A stretch of DNA of 64,000 bases. Source: Liolophura sinensis. Its lineage: Eukaryota; Mollusca; Polyplacophora; Chitonida; Chitonidae. Location of the stretch: NCBI RefSeq assembly GCF_032854445.1, contig NW_027017964.1:188001-252000 (forward strand), given 5' to 3'. This document shows, one piece after another, positions 53,285-64,000 of this stretch; positions within the stretch are counted from its first letter, which is position 1; each line of letters begins with the position of its first letter. The notes beneath the pieces are model-generated. The model was not told the DNA's origin. It ran no database searches and saw only the letters and a program-made list of their open reading frames with translations. The translations under genes and the position numbers were made by a program.

Positions 53285-56200
53285 TGTAAAGAAGGCTCGT
53301 TAGCCTCTACGTATAAACTCTCTACTGGGGAGGTTCTAGTACAAAAATGAATACAGAACGTTTAAGACGTTGAATATCGAAATCCGTTTTCAGTTGCGCA
53401 TTTCTCGATTTTATTGAGACAAAGCTGCAACTGACGTTCGATCTTATTCATATTCTTAGCTCGATAGCATACATGAAAATTATCCACGTATAAAGAACCC
53501 TCTGTGCCAGATGTTAATGTTTTGCTAGGCTATTTATTTTTATACTGAACAAAGTTGGTGCCCGGGGGTACGCCCATTTCCTGGCCATAAGAGTCAGAAA
53601 GAAAGAGTAGACCCAATCCGTACTTTAAACTAACGATCAGGTAAAAAAATTGGATATAAATATTGGTAATCGACCTTTATGACCTATATCCGCGAGATCT
53701 TAAATACCATATTTCCATGTGGTCTCAGCGGCCTTTTCAATGCCAAAAAATATGGACACCACATGTTCATTATTGATGAAGCCACCGCGAACAAAGGTTT
53801 TGTATCGAACAATGTGATCCATGATCGATATCTTGCCGAAAAGCACATTGAATATTAGACCGTAATTTGTTGGTTTCAAGAAACCAAACAAGTCTATCAT
53901 TAATCATCCGTTGCATAGTCTTACAGACACAGCTGGTAAGCGCTATGGGACGGTAATTATTTGGATCAGTATGACCCTTACCCGGTTTGGAAACCGGGAT
54001 AATACACGCATTCCTTCATGACGATGGAAAATTACCAGTTATCCAAATATTATTAAGTAAGTTCAAGAGAGTCTCCAATGGGTCAGCTGGTAAATGATTT
54101 AGAAACTTATAATTTACGTTATCGGGACCACAAGCAGTATCGTGAGCCTTTTTTCATGCAGTTTTAAGTTCCTCGATATTAGAAAGACGTTATAATATTC
54201 TAAATTCTTAGAAGAAAAGGGTTAATTTTCTCCTTCTGGTTTTTAATATCCTGGAATTCTTTAGTATAATTCTCAGAAGATTTCTTGAAAATTGTCTCAG
54301 CTAATTTATTGGCTATATCAGATAGAGAGGTTAATATATGTTTCTGGACCATGTTCCAGCCCTTGCACATGGGTGTTTTTGACGTAATGCCTGAAACAAG
54401 GTTCCGCCAACAAGATCGTCTCTTGGACTTGATTAATCGACGAGCTTTAGCTGTAAATATACGAACCTGGTTTAGATTATTATCAGTGTGACAATGATTA
54501 AGTCTGTGTTCAGCCTTTTTGCGGTCCTTGGTGGCTTTCCGACAGTCAGTGTCGTACCAGGGTTTACTTTTGGATTTGGGATTTGTCGAGGTCTTAGGTA
54601 TAGTCCTATCCGCAGCTCGTAATACAAGCTCATTAAATTTTAGTATAGGATCATCTGCTACATTGAGAGTTTCTGGAGTGATATCAGCCTCGCAGAACAT
54701 CTCAAATGCGATCCAATCTGCTTGATTGAATTTCCACCGTTTTGCACGCTTTAAAGAATTAGATGTGATATGCTCTAAGATAATAGGAAAATGGTCACTG
54801 CCACAGAGATCATTATCCACCTTCCAAGAAAAATCAAGGAGAAATAATGTATCTGTGATGTTGAGATCGATAGCATAATAAGCTCTTCAGCGATACAATA
54901 GGTGCTATAAAGTGAATAATTTTTAAGAGTTATTGTATCTTTGACATATGTCTTCAGGAAACTGGATTTAAAGACTGGCTGTGTTATTTTAATAAGGTTT
55001 ACTTTAAGACCTCGACAATTCCATTGTATAATTTGGTCGTATAGAGACATTATGTAGAGAGACGGATAGGAGATTTATCTTTGTGTGTGGGCCGGGAAAG
55101 ATACTTCCGTGGAGTATCCATCACATCCGCATCTGATGTTGAAGGACCAACGTCCTCCAAGAATCCAAATCCATTAAAAGTTTGGACAGGGTCTCTAGTT
55201 GTCTTACAGAGGCGCTCTGAGACGACTAGGTTTACTATTATTATTATGAGTTATATTTTTGAACTTAGTTTTAGGATTATTATTGTTAGGGGCTTTGGGT
55301 TAAGGTTTGTCCGTTTTTTTTACGGTGCTACTTACCGACGTTATTTGTTGTTCTATTGGCGTAGTCTGATTGGAGCTAGAATTAAGCGCAGGTTGAGCCG
55401 AAATTTGGACAGAAGTAGAACTAGGTTTGTCGTTTCCAATGGGCCAAGTCAAGGAAGTTTGAATAGCAACAGATGCTACTCGCTTGACCACATTGGCACA
55501 CGAAGTCTGTAGAGATGTATTTGTACTTACGTGCCTCCTGATATGATATATTGTTTTTGAGTTTTAAATTTATTATTTTTTTTTTCCCTAAGGAACAATT
55601 GACAATCTTTAGAGGAGGTAATGCGATCTCCACCGCAATTGCAACACTTAAATGTGTTGCTGCAGTTGAAATCATCATGACCTTCTCTGCATCGGAAGCA
55701 AATCAGTTTATTTTTACACTGTCCCTTACCGTGACCAAATTTTTGACAGTTGAAAGACCGCGTTTAGATAGAAATATATGTGTACACTAACCCTATACGG
55801 GCCAACGTAGATGTGCGACGGAAGGGAATTACTATTGAAAGTCAGAAGATATGTATTGAATTTTAGAATGTTACCAGCTTTTTTATTGTGAGACGTTTCA
55901 CTCTGGTAACACCCTGTGAATGTAACTCAGATTCTTCTTCTGTTAGGTCTATAATATCTCCTCCCTATCACGTATAATCCCCTAACAGCTGTTTAGGGAA
56001 TTGTGAGGGGATATAAACACCGGAGTATCACATATTTTGTTTAATATTTGTTGATTGTTATTTCCGGAAATATTCTATGAGACGGCCTCCGGATCTTAGC
56101 TTTTTCACGTTTTTAGTGTGCCCGCTGCGCCATGTAAAGCCCATTTTCAAATAAATGGGTGACTTTTTGATGCCGGCTTTTGTTTACTCTTTGTTGAGAG

Positions 56201-56690
56201 AACGATAAAAGCCGGCTATGTGTCCTGTGCATTGTCAAGGGAGTCTAACAAAACCGCTAACTTGCTCTTTTTGTTTGCATTTGACGAAGTCGGCTGAGAG
56301 GAAGACCTGGTGGATTTATTAGATACATTTGATGGAAGGTTTGAGATAGACATAATAAATATATAAAAGAAACTTCACCCCACGTGTTTAACCAACCACC
56401 ACAGAGTGCCAAGAAGGGTGATGCCTGAACCTGGGCATACCCACCAGGAAACGCACCACGGACTCCACGTGAGGTATACTCGACTTGATGGCCTTACTGA
56501 GCAAACCCCATATAATTAATAAAGTCACACATCAAACACATTATACTCGATTGACCCATCAGCCACCGCCCCAAAACGCAGCCCGCAAACGAAATTTTAG
56601 AAATAACATATTCTCTAAGGAGTGGTGTTACGGATACATTTTGGGACCACGCAGAGGCAAGACATGACCAAGCCGATTGATCAGACCAGC
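53285..56690 (-). mobile_element. LINE copy, reversed, 5' end present
   Basis: Reads from 56,690 back to 53,285: 5' region, ORF1 (56,330-55,050; knuckle region near 55,650), TAATG junction at about 55,050, endonuclease (55,050-54,540), RT N-terminal to palm (54,200-53,420). Joined tail to tail with the forward copy at 53,284. Internal deletion near 53,340. Confidence 0.8.
54200..55050 (-). pseudogene. LINE ORF2 endonuclease region, reversed copy
   Basis: Starts MSLYDQIIQWNCRGLKVNLI at 55,050. After breaks, 54,820-54,200 is open for 206 codons: DLCGSDHFPIILEHITSNSL and FNELVLRAADRTIPKTSTNP. It is the best-preserved endonuclease/linker part of the family in this window. Confidence 0.75.
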
Positions 56691-56835
56691 AGAAAAGCAT
56701 TGAGAAAACACTATAAGCCTAGTCCAGTTTCCATCTAACTGCATGTTAAAGCAATGCAATTAACATTTATTTCTGAAAAAAAATTCGGTTTTGTCATTTA
56801 AACGGTTCTAGCGAGAAAACTGTCACAACACGCAG

Positions 56836-57030
56836 GATCTAACGAATGCTACAAGGCGAGATATGTACACGCCATATGCAGGACCCTTCGCTATATTACT
56901 GGTCAAGTAAAGATAACTTTCAATGTCAAAATTGAAACTATCCCTAGAGAGGAAACCGTTTTGGTCTGTGTACAAATATAGGTCCAGACACGATGTACTA
57001 TCTGGAGCGTGTGGTTTCCTTTAAATCCTG
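56836..57030 (-). mobile_element. Penelope-like RT fragment
   Basis: Matches 43,885-44,090: SCLDLYLYTDQNGFLS and the following segment. Lies just upstream of the last GPCR exon. Confidence 0.6.
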
Positions 57031-57253
57031 CTAAGTTGTGTAAAGCTCATTTACAGCCTTATGGTGTCGTTTCGTAGATTCACATGGTCTGTTGTAAAAC
57101 AGTATGAAGCAGGCGCTGAAAACCATGTGTTCAGACCGTTCATAAGTGTTCAGATATTGCATGCAATTGTTGTGTTCATTTTGTTACGTTTTTCCTTCAC
57201 TTATGTTTCTTACCCCTTTACTGTCATCATTTGTAATTTGTTTTGTTCTTCAG

Positions 57254-57368
57254 ACAATTTCGGAACTACGTCAAGGGTGTGTTTCCATGTCGAAAAACAA
57301 TCCAACTCAAGGCAGCGGAGTCTAGCAACGTCAAATCAAGAACAACAGAGCACTCTGAGCTACACTGA
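57254..57368 (+). CDS. Class A GPCR, last coding exon (helix 8 and tail)
   Basis: Acceptor TTTTGTTCTTCAG ends at 57,253. The single A completes the codon begun at 39,611-39,612, and the frame reads QFRNYVKGVFPCRKTIQLKA, a standard amphipathic helix 8 with a Cys that is often palmitoylated, then a Ser/Thr-rich tail (SSNVKSRTTEHSELH) and TGA at 57,366-57,368. The fit of phase and motif with 39,416-39,612 is strong. A second frame over the same DNA is also open but does not continue helix 7. Confidence 0.8.
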
Positions 57369-57579
57369 AGACGACATTTATGACATTGATTTATCACCGG
57401 TTTCATAAGGTGTGAAATAATTATATGCTATTAAGCCATCGCACACACTGAAGGCAGGAAAAATTTCTTCGCCATTATACAATTGCTAACATATGGTCTA
57501 TACTGATCAATAAATTTAGATGCATCAACCGAAATGTAGTGTGGCTATCAGTCTTTGATGTGTGTGTGTTTTTAATAAA
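57369..57579 (+). other. Probable GPCR 3' UTR with AATAAA signals
   Basis: AATAAA at 57,509-57,514 and 57,574-57,579 downstream of the GPCR stop. Either could end the transcript. Confidence 0.4.
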
Positions 57580-58264
57580 GTATATCTTTTACAACAAAAT
57601 TTTTGTTGTTAACATTAACGATATGGTGACCAATGCAAGTAGTAGCAGTGCTAGCCGTTTGTGTTTACCACAATACATTATTGGATGTTGGCAGGTCACA
57701 ACTTTTGCTAAGATGTTCGTCACTGTAAGGCTGTAGGCGCCATAGCAGAGGTTAGAATACCATCTCTACCACCAGAATGGACACACTACCATACTGGAAA
57801 TGATTACACCAGTTTTGCTAACAAGTATAGTTATTTTGTTGCTTTGCAGCATAATGATGTATACGGAATGCTATTAGAATGGAATATTAGTGTCGATTAG
57901 ATAAGTTTATTAATATGCACATTAATTTATATGCCGTCGCCATAACCGTAAACAAATACACAAGTCGAGTACCAATCTGTGTCGGTAACGGCAAAAAATC
58001 CGTTCAACACAGTATAGAGATGAAAAAATTTGGATTCTAAACGTTTTTTTAATTCTTCGAACAAATTAGCTTAAGAACAAATCCAATGTGAAAGAAAATG
58101 CGGAAATAATTATCTGGGAAATATTTAATCAACTATTTCTCTTGCTACAAGGTACATGATATTTCACTTATACAATGCAGGCCGGGATTATGGTGGTAGG
58201 AAAGCACCACTTAACATAAAACCAAAATAGACGTACATGTTTAGAACCACTTTTATAAAAGAAC
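57580..58264. other. Gene-free stretch with a SINE scrap
   Basis: No gene seen. 58,146-58,195 is a decayed reversed SINE piece (ATATTTCACTTATAC). Confidence 0.5.
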
Positions 58265-59010
58265 CAAACCCTAGTTAAAACTCGAAAAGCACAATACACT
58301 TAAAACACTGTAGAAAATCGTAGGTATATATGGTTTTTGTGTATATATTTATTGTGAAATAAATGTATTGTGTATATATATATTGTGAAATATATTTTAC
58401 GATATATGCCTTTAAATAATTTGACAGCATTGCCAGCAAAGTTGTCGAATATATCATATATAAAGTTGACTTTGTAGAACTGTTCCCGAACTTGAGCAGA
58501 GTGTACACAGTCAACAAGGATGTTTAATACCGTATTCAGCTTCACATCCAACACACAGTGGGGCAGTGCCCCTCATCAAGAATAAAACTGTGAGCCAAAG
58601 GAGAATGGCGAATACTGCAACCTCGTTAAAATACTTCGTATCTGCAAAACACACGTGTTTGTGAGACACGAGACGTGTATAAGAATTATATCAAATGACA
58701 GGGTGAATAGCACGCAGTTTATTATGCACCTGTAAATCCCAATGACTCTGCAGACGGCGACGAATATATTGAATATTAGACCTATAATCAGTATAATGGA
58801 TCTTAATTTTAGATGCTGATTTATTATGGGCAGCTTTAGCTTCCCTGTCTACGACTGTTTCCATAGATGCCAAAATGGCTTGGTATGCAACTGAATATAA
58901 TCCCTGTACCTTTTCATTAGTTTTCTATACAAGTTTAAAATTTCAAGAATTAACGGACTTTTAAATTTATTACGCTGTATTGCCAAAAGGCAGAAGAGTG
59001 AGTCACTACA
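58265..59010 (-). mobile_element. LINE 3' part, reversed
   Basis: RNase H (CSDSLFCLLAIQRNKFKSPL near 59,000; TVVDREAKAAHNKSASKIK near 58,860) back to the C-terminal zinc segment and part of the 3' UTR. Contains a TATA-rich insertion at 58,320-58,400. Confidence 0.8.
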
Positions 59011-59019
59011 TACCACCAC

Positions 59020-59455
59020 CCCACACCACACCCTCCGTGGGGTGTACGGGGTGAAAATAATAGAACCTAGGTCCTCCAGGCAAGCTTGTCATAGAAGGCG
59101 ACTAAGATCGTGAAATGCACAAGGGACCGCGCAGTTGACCAGCTTTCATTGTTTTATCAACCAAACATGAACAACATCCAACGCCTAAACTAGATCTATT
59201 CGTTCTTAAAAAAACATTACAAGGTTCAGCTAAAGAAGTTTAAAATGTTAAAAAAATTAAGGTCTGACAATATCATTATTCAATGTGTTCAGTATTCAAT
59301 TAAACTAAATTTAAAGCATTGAATTTATTATCATTGACTTCCACTTTGGATATACCTGTAGTCGCATGTGTAGCCGCATAAGTATGAATGAATATGTATA
59401 AGGGAGTGACACGTGACAGGGATCGGAATCTTAATGATCTTTGTGAAGAATGTAA
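59020..59455 (+). mobile_element. LINE 5' UTR and ORF1 fragment
   Basis: Short 5' UTR piece (59,030-59,120) joined to a much decayed ORF1 N-terminal region (matches around 425-600 of the first copy). Confidence 0.55.
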
Positions 59456-59459
59456 AGTG

Positions 59460-60089
59460 CTTCGTTACGGAGACCCCCGTGGAGTCTCTGGGATGAAAGA
59501 ATTGGACCTCAGCCCTCTATACAAGGTTGTCGTAAAAGACGACAAAGCTTGAGCTCGCTCGTGTGAATATAATTGTCTCACATCTTCTCGGATGTGTGAG
59601 AGGCAACCGAAAAGCGACCTGTTTGCCGTGGATTGCGACCCGTAATCTCCGAGGACGGGATCCTGGTGGCTGAGGGCGACCCGCATCCTCACGTCCAACA
59701 CGCCACTTTGGCCCTTACTTGGAGAAAGACGGCAGGTCGGATGGGTCCGGTCCGATTAATCGGCTGGACGCGTCAAGTCCTGCACTTGACCCCGTTTGTG
59801 ATTATTTCACTTACTGCGATGTCAAGTGTTTTTTCTTCATATCCTCTTGATCGTGGCCAATGTAGAAGGCGATGGCTAATAGGTCAATTAAGTGGATTGA
59901 ATTTAACCTTTGGTATAATTCCTTGCGATCATCGACTTGGAATGCCCTTCACGGACTATGAATGGTATACGAATGTTGGACATAACGCTTATATTCATTA
60001 CCTGCGCATGTCCCGATTCTGCTGGTGGATTTTGACCCCGAGGAGAGGCCTCTTCACAACTGTACCACTAACTATGAGTTACAACAATA
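59460..60089 (+). mobile_element. LINE 5' UTR, near full length
   Basis: Matches 62,557-62,883 along its whole length (GACCTCAGCCCTC, GTAATCTCCGAGGACGGGAT), then the start of the transcribed region (about 59,865-59,930), with no ORF2. Confidence 0.7.
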
Positions 60090-60109
60090 TCTACAGGAAT
60101 AACCATGGG

Positions 60110-62275
60110 AATAGTGTTGCATGTGTTCTATCCAACTGAACAATTGTTTTGACACTGATGTCCCAGAGCAAACATTCAACTATTTCCAAATGTCTTACAT
60201 GTCCATCATTTGATACATTGGCCTCTTTTATTTCTTCACTGAATGGTAAATGTTGTTCTGTTAATTTCTACGTTAACTTAAGTTGTACTGCCTCCAACTG
60301 TATTTACTTTGGTAACATGCAAGCAGTGTGGTCAGCAGTATGTTGGGAAGACCAACGAGAAACTACGTCTACAGGTGAACGAGCACCGTGCGCAAGAAAC
60401 AATTACCAACAGGCAAGCATTTCACTGCCTTAAATCATGACTGGAACCATTTCAGTATTCAAATAATGGAATCGGTTTATCCATCAACAAATGAGACAGA
60501 TGTCAAATTTGAACGCAAAATCCGTGACCGCGAGCTTTTCTGGATGCTAGAGTTTGGTTCAGTCTTCCCGTATGGGTTGAATGACCACGTTATGTAAGTC
60601 GGCAATGTAACATCCAGCCAACCAAATGACTCCATCATAACAAATTTATTCAAATACCATAAGCGTAGACCTCGCAGTCATTGTAGGAGGAAGTTCAATA
60701 GAAAATGATTCACAAACACGTTACAGTAAACTATTTTGTACGATTGTCGTATGACACCAATAGCATGCATGCTCTATGCAAACTATTATATGCACTGCCA
60801 TTGAATTTCCTTATACAGGTAGTTCAAGACGTATCCAATAACATACACAATTTTAACGTTCCACCTCACCTTGTACGTCTGTATCAAGCCATTTCGTATA
60901 TTCGATTGTATCGCCCTGTAACTACAATTGAAACTCAACACGATCGACTCTTTCTAAAGATACAGTATTTAGACAAAGGCCTTGATTTAATTAACCAAGA
61001 GCCACCTTCCATATCCTATGAGTATAGAAATCATATCGTTTCAAAAACTTTCAATTATTCCCAGGCCATCAAGGATTTCGATTATGCGATGCATACTTCT
61101 GGCGGCTATAACTGTGATTCTCAATCCTCAGTTTTTACCTACGACGAATGCAAACATGTCCTGACTGGTGACCTTAATATTATTAAGAATCATGATCTAA
61201 GGAATCTCTCTGACAGTCCTAAGTATAGAAAAAAGAGACATGTCAACATTAGATCTAACAAAAAAAATATCATCTCGGCGCTTGAGGAATGTTACAAAGT
61301 GGTCAGAACGGGAGAAAGTGGATTCTTGATTGGCTTGAGATTGTCAAAAAAGTTAGTTTAGCTATACACCGTACAGACATTGATGCTCTACCTAAAGTTA
61401 AACAGGTTCTGAAGGATCCCACTGCGCAAGAAACACTCGCTGACCTTCATAGTAAATTTGTCATCACTGTAGCCGACAAGGCTCCTAATAATGTCATCTT
61501 TATTTGCAAGAATTATTATTATCAAATTCTTGTTCAAGAGCTAGTACATCTAAAATAACACCCACGTATTCTGCAACTGTATGTACTGTGGAGGAACTAT
61601 TAATAAACACATAACCTTTCTTAAAGAAAGCGTCTAAGTATACGTACCCGTCAAACAGAAATACCACAACATTACTGGATTCCTAAAATGCATAAATCCC
61701 ATGCAAGGCTCAATTTATTGCGGGCTCAAGAAGTTGTACCACCAAACTCTTGTCAACCCTACTTATGAGAGCGTTTTGTTTATTGTAAAATTTGACGTGC
61801 TACACTCTAAAAATGTTGTATATACAGTCGTTTTGCATGGGATGTGTGGCAACAATATATTGGCCAGACCTCACATCTCCGCTCCAGATTGACGCTGCAT
61901 CGAAAACCTATCAACAACGAAGATTATTGTCGTCTTCCAGACAGTAAGCACAGAAAATCATGCGCATTGTCATTAACTCCCTCCTCTAAAGTCTTTCCAT
62001 TTTATAAAGCATTAGATGGAAATCAAGCCACATTAGATGGAAATCATGCCACCTTAGATGTAAAAGAAATGTTCTTTATAAATAAATACAACCATGTTTC
62101 AATGGTAGTCACCGGCCGTAATATCGTACCTCATAATATCACGATATACCACATGCTTGTACAGTTTATATGTGCAAATATTGTGTCACAAATTATCCGC
62201 AGGGTCATCTGTTAGATGCTAATAAAGACGGATCGTCACTTGTCGCCCTGCGGATAGACACTTAGGTACTGATTT
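60110..62275 (+). mobile_element. Penelope-like element, forward, central RT deleted
   Basis: Same family as 43,882-47,690. N-terminal Cys-rich and GIY-YIG-like region (60,149-60,600), linker and RT N-terminal region (60,705-61,558), then a jump over the RT core to a second GIY-YIG-like block (61,844-62,050). Ends near an inverted repeat ATCCGCAGGG/CCCTGCGGAT (about 62,199-62,258). Confidence 0.65.
60149..62215 (+). pseudogene. Penelope-like protein pieces
   Basis: 60,149-60,433: CLTCPSFDTLASFISSLNGK, the Cys-rich head, with the GIY block in a shifted frame. 60,388-60,597: HDWNHFSIQIMESVYPSTNE, DRELFWMLEFGSVFPYGLND. 60,705-61,361: 218 open codons, helical (PPHLVRLYQAISYIRLYRPV, GGYNCDSQSSVFTYDECKHV). 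61,289-61,558: KFVITVADKAPNNVIFICKN, the RT N-terminal signature. 61,844-62,215: QYIGQTSHLRSRLTLHRKPI, a second GIY-YIG-like block, followed by a 21-base tandem repeat (LDGNQATLDGNHATLD). Confidence 0.65.
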
Positions 62276-62556
62276 TTTTATTGTTCGCTACTCAACAGCT
62301 TTATACGTGTAAGACCTTGTTCCCAGCAACAATTTATTCATGTATTATGCCACGTAACTAAACCACTGCCTGTACATAACATGTTCCTTAGTTACTGGTA
62401 ACACATATCCTATATAAAGACGTCTATGGGCATTCATATTCATATTACTTAAAAAAATAACATCAAGTTTGAAACTGCAATTTTAATATAAAACATAATG
62501 TAGTAAGTTAATAAGGCGTTTTATTATTTTTTTTCCTATGTAAATTCTCCTCACCA

Positions 62557-62883
62557 GGGCCCCCGTGAGGTTTCCGGGGTGATAAAAATAGGACTTCAGC
62601 CCTCTAGGCAAGCTTGTCGTAAAAGACGACTACCCTAGAGCTCTCCTGTGTGATCCCGATAAATATAATAGGCTCACATCTTCTGTGTTGTGTGAGAGGC
62701 AACCGATGAGCGACCTGTTTGCCGTGGGTTGCGACCCGTAATCTCCGAGGACGGGATCCTGGTGGTTGAGAGCGTGTTGGTCTTGCGAGATCGTCACGCC
62801 CAACATGTCACTTTGGCCCTTACTTGCAGATGGACTGGAGGGCCGATGGGCCCGGTTCGATCATTCGGCTTGGTCATGTCTTG
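62557..62883 (+). mobile_element. LINE 5' UTR, complete reference copy
   Basis: Begins CCCCCGTGAGGTTTCCGGGG and runs to GGCTTGGTCATGTCTT, where the solo-LTR insertion splits it. The element continues at 63,632. Confidence 0.75.
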
Positions 62884-63627
62884 TGTTACGACCCAAACTG
62901 TCTGTATTATAAAGAGATGGCTTGATCGAAATACACGACAGTTTAGCCGCACAAAAAAAAGTAACCAAAACCAGCAGATTTTATTTTTCAACAATTTATT
63001 AGGTTTAACAAGACTTATACAAATACCAAAGTACTTACGTTTAACAAGAAAGGATAGCAATATCTATACAAATAGTAAAGTGCTTACATGTACAACAGTG
63101 TCAAGTCCAAATGATCGCATATATTCCACAATGCTGAAAACCACATAGGCATAAATGCACAGAGACAATATTTATAAGAGGGAAAATCCACAGTATAACT
63201 GAGTGTATGGCGACATATACACAAAATTCCACAGACATGGTCCGTGTACTAATAAGCACTGTGTACACAAGAGCACAAATTAAATATACAAGTTCAGACT
63301 GAAAAACCCTATCAAGCTCGGTGGAGATATGATCTAACAAAGCCAGCAAATACACCAAAATTCAACACAAAAGGCGTACTAAAATAACACATAGCGAAAG
63401 CATCCAAAACCAATAATTCTCCGTTCTCCTCTTTTGACCTGCTTTCATAGGTCTTATAAATCTTCTAGAATAAGAAAATTCTTGAACACTTGTTGTAAAC
63501 AAACAGGCCCCGAACTGAGCGTATTCTGGAACATTCTAAGGCAGAGGCAGACATCTGGCCCTGAAATCAGCATATGTAAACAGTGGCAAGCTAAATTTAG
63601 AAGCTAACGGCAGTTGTTCACATAACA
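62884..63627. mobile_element. Probable solo LTR (744 bp) inserted in the LINE
   Basis: Begins TGTTACG and ends ATAACA (TG...CA ends), flanked by CTTG on both sides (62,880-62,883 and 63,628-63,631). LINE sequence is continuous when it is removed (GTCATGTCTTGCCTCTGCG as at 27-45). No coding region. Contains a 25-base near-repeat (ATACAAATASYAAAGTRCTTAC) at 63,015 and 63,068. Orientation not determined. Confidence 0.6.
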
Positions 63628-63631
63628 CTTG

Positions 63632-64000
63632 CCTCTGCGTGGCCCCAATTTCCTCTATATCTGCACATAATTTAGATAAAAGATGTTATTTTTTAAATAT
63701 GGTTTCAAGGACTGCGCTTTGAGGCGATGGCTCATGGGTCAATCTAGTAGACTGAATTTAACATTTGGTATCAATTTGTTCGAGTATACCTCATATGGAG
63801 TCCTTCGTGTCTTTCCTGCTGGGTATTCCCAGGTTCAGGCATCGCCCTTGTTGGCACTCCGTGGTGGTTGGGAAACATGTGGGGTGAAATTTATTCATGT
63901 ATGCCATTTCTATTTTAAAACTTCCTTTAAAGGCTTCAAATATATCTAACAAATCTTCCTCTCAGCCGACTTTGTCTTCAAGTGCTGACAAAAAGAGGAA
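63632..64000 (+). mobile_element. LINE copy continuing past the window
   Basis: Same sequence as positions 38-410 of the window (CTCATGGGTCAATC..., GTATTCCCAGGTTCAGGCAT, TCTTCCTCTCAGCCGACTTT), so ORF1 begins just before the right edge. Confidence 0.85.

Noticed and set aside
62197-62260. Hammerhead ribozyme at the Penelope-like 3' end
   Set aside because: An inverted repeat is present but the CUGANGA and GAAA core motifs are not.

Overview
This is eukaryotic, intron-bearing, transposon-rich DNA, most likely from a mollusc. The reasons are a tRNA-derived SINE of a kind I associate with mollusc genomes, a Nimb/I-type LINE with RNase H and many decayed copies, Tc1 transposons, Penelope-like elements and a Maverick/Polinton. 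I see no prokaryotic operons, CRISPR array or rRNA. All family names rest on motifs read by eye; no database search was possible.

Layout. 1-7,262: one nearly full LINE (gag-like ORF1, then EN-RT-RNase H ORF2, joined by a TAATG overlap), followed by three 5'-truncated copies, each starting at the tail of the previous one. 7,390-8,934: gene-free. 8,935-29,723: a 20.8-kb Maverick/Polinton (virus-like integrated element) with 78-bp terminal inverted repeats and a 5-bp target duplication. 29,729-39,415: mostly gene-free, with a Tc1 element, a SINE 3' half and a minisatellite. 39,416-39,612 and 57,254-57,368: the last two coding exons of a class A GPCR, separated by a 17.6-kb intron full of nested LINE, SINE, Tc1 and Penelope-like insertions. 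57,900-64,000: more LINE and Penelope-like fragments and a probable solo LTR.

The Maverick is the main find. It carries two inverted copies of one gene set: DNA polymerase B, retrovirus-like integrase, packaging ATPase, a hexon-like capsid candidate, and a conserved set of small membrane and coiled-coil proteins. Polymerase pieces on the + strand (N-terminal part at 9,439-9,945, core and C-terminus at 20,307-21,814) flank an inverted copy that fills about 9,950-20,306. The outer repeats and the target duplication bracket the whole structure. The simplest reading is therefore one element (8,935-9,945 plus 20,307-29,723, about 10.4 kb) with an inverted copy of a close relative inside its polymerase gene; a fold-back replication product is the alternative. 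Below, 'arm L' is the inverted copy (9,950-20,306) and 'arm R' is 20,307-29,723. Both arms are decayed by stops, frameshifts and deletions, but differently: integrase survives only in L, the polymerase core only in R. One gene has an unrelated-looking centre in the two arms, so they are unlikely to be recent copies of each other.

No intact, clearly functional protein-coding gene other than the GPCR exons was found. Most coding features are broken transposon genes.
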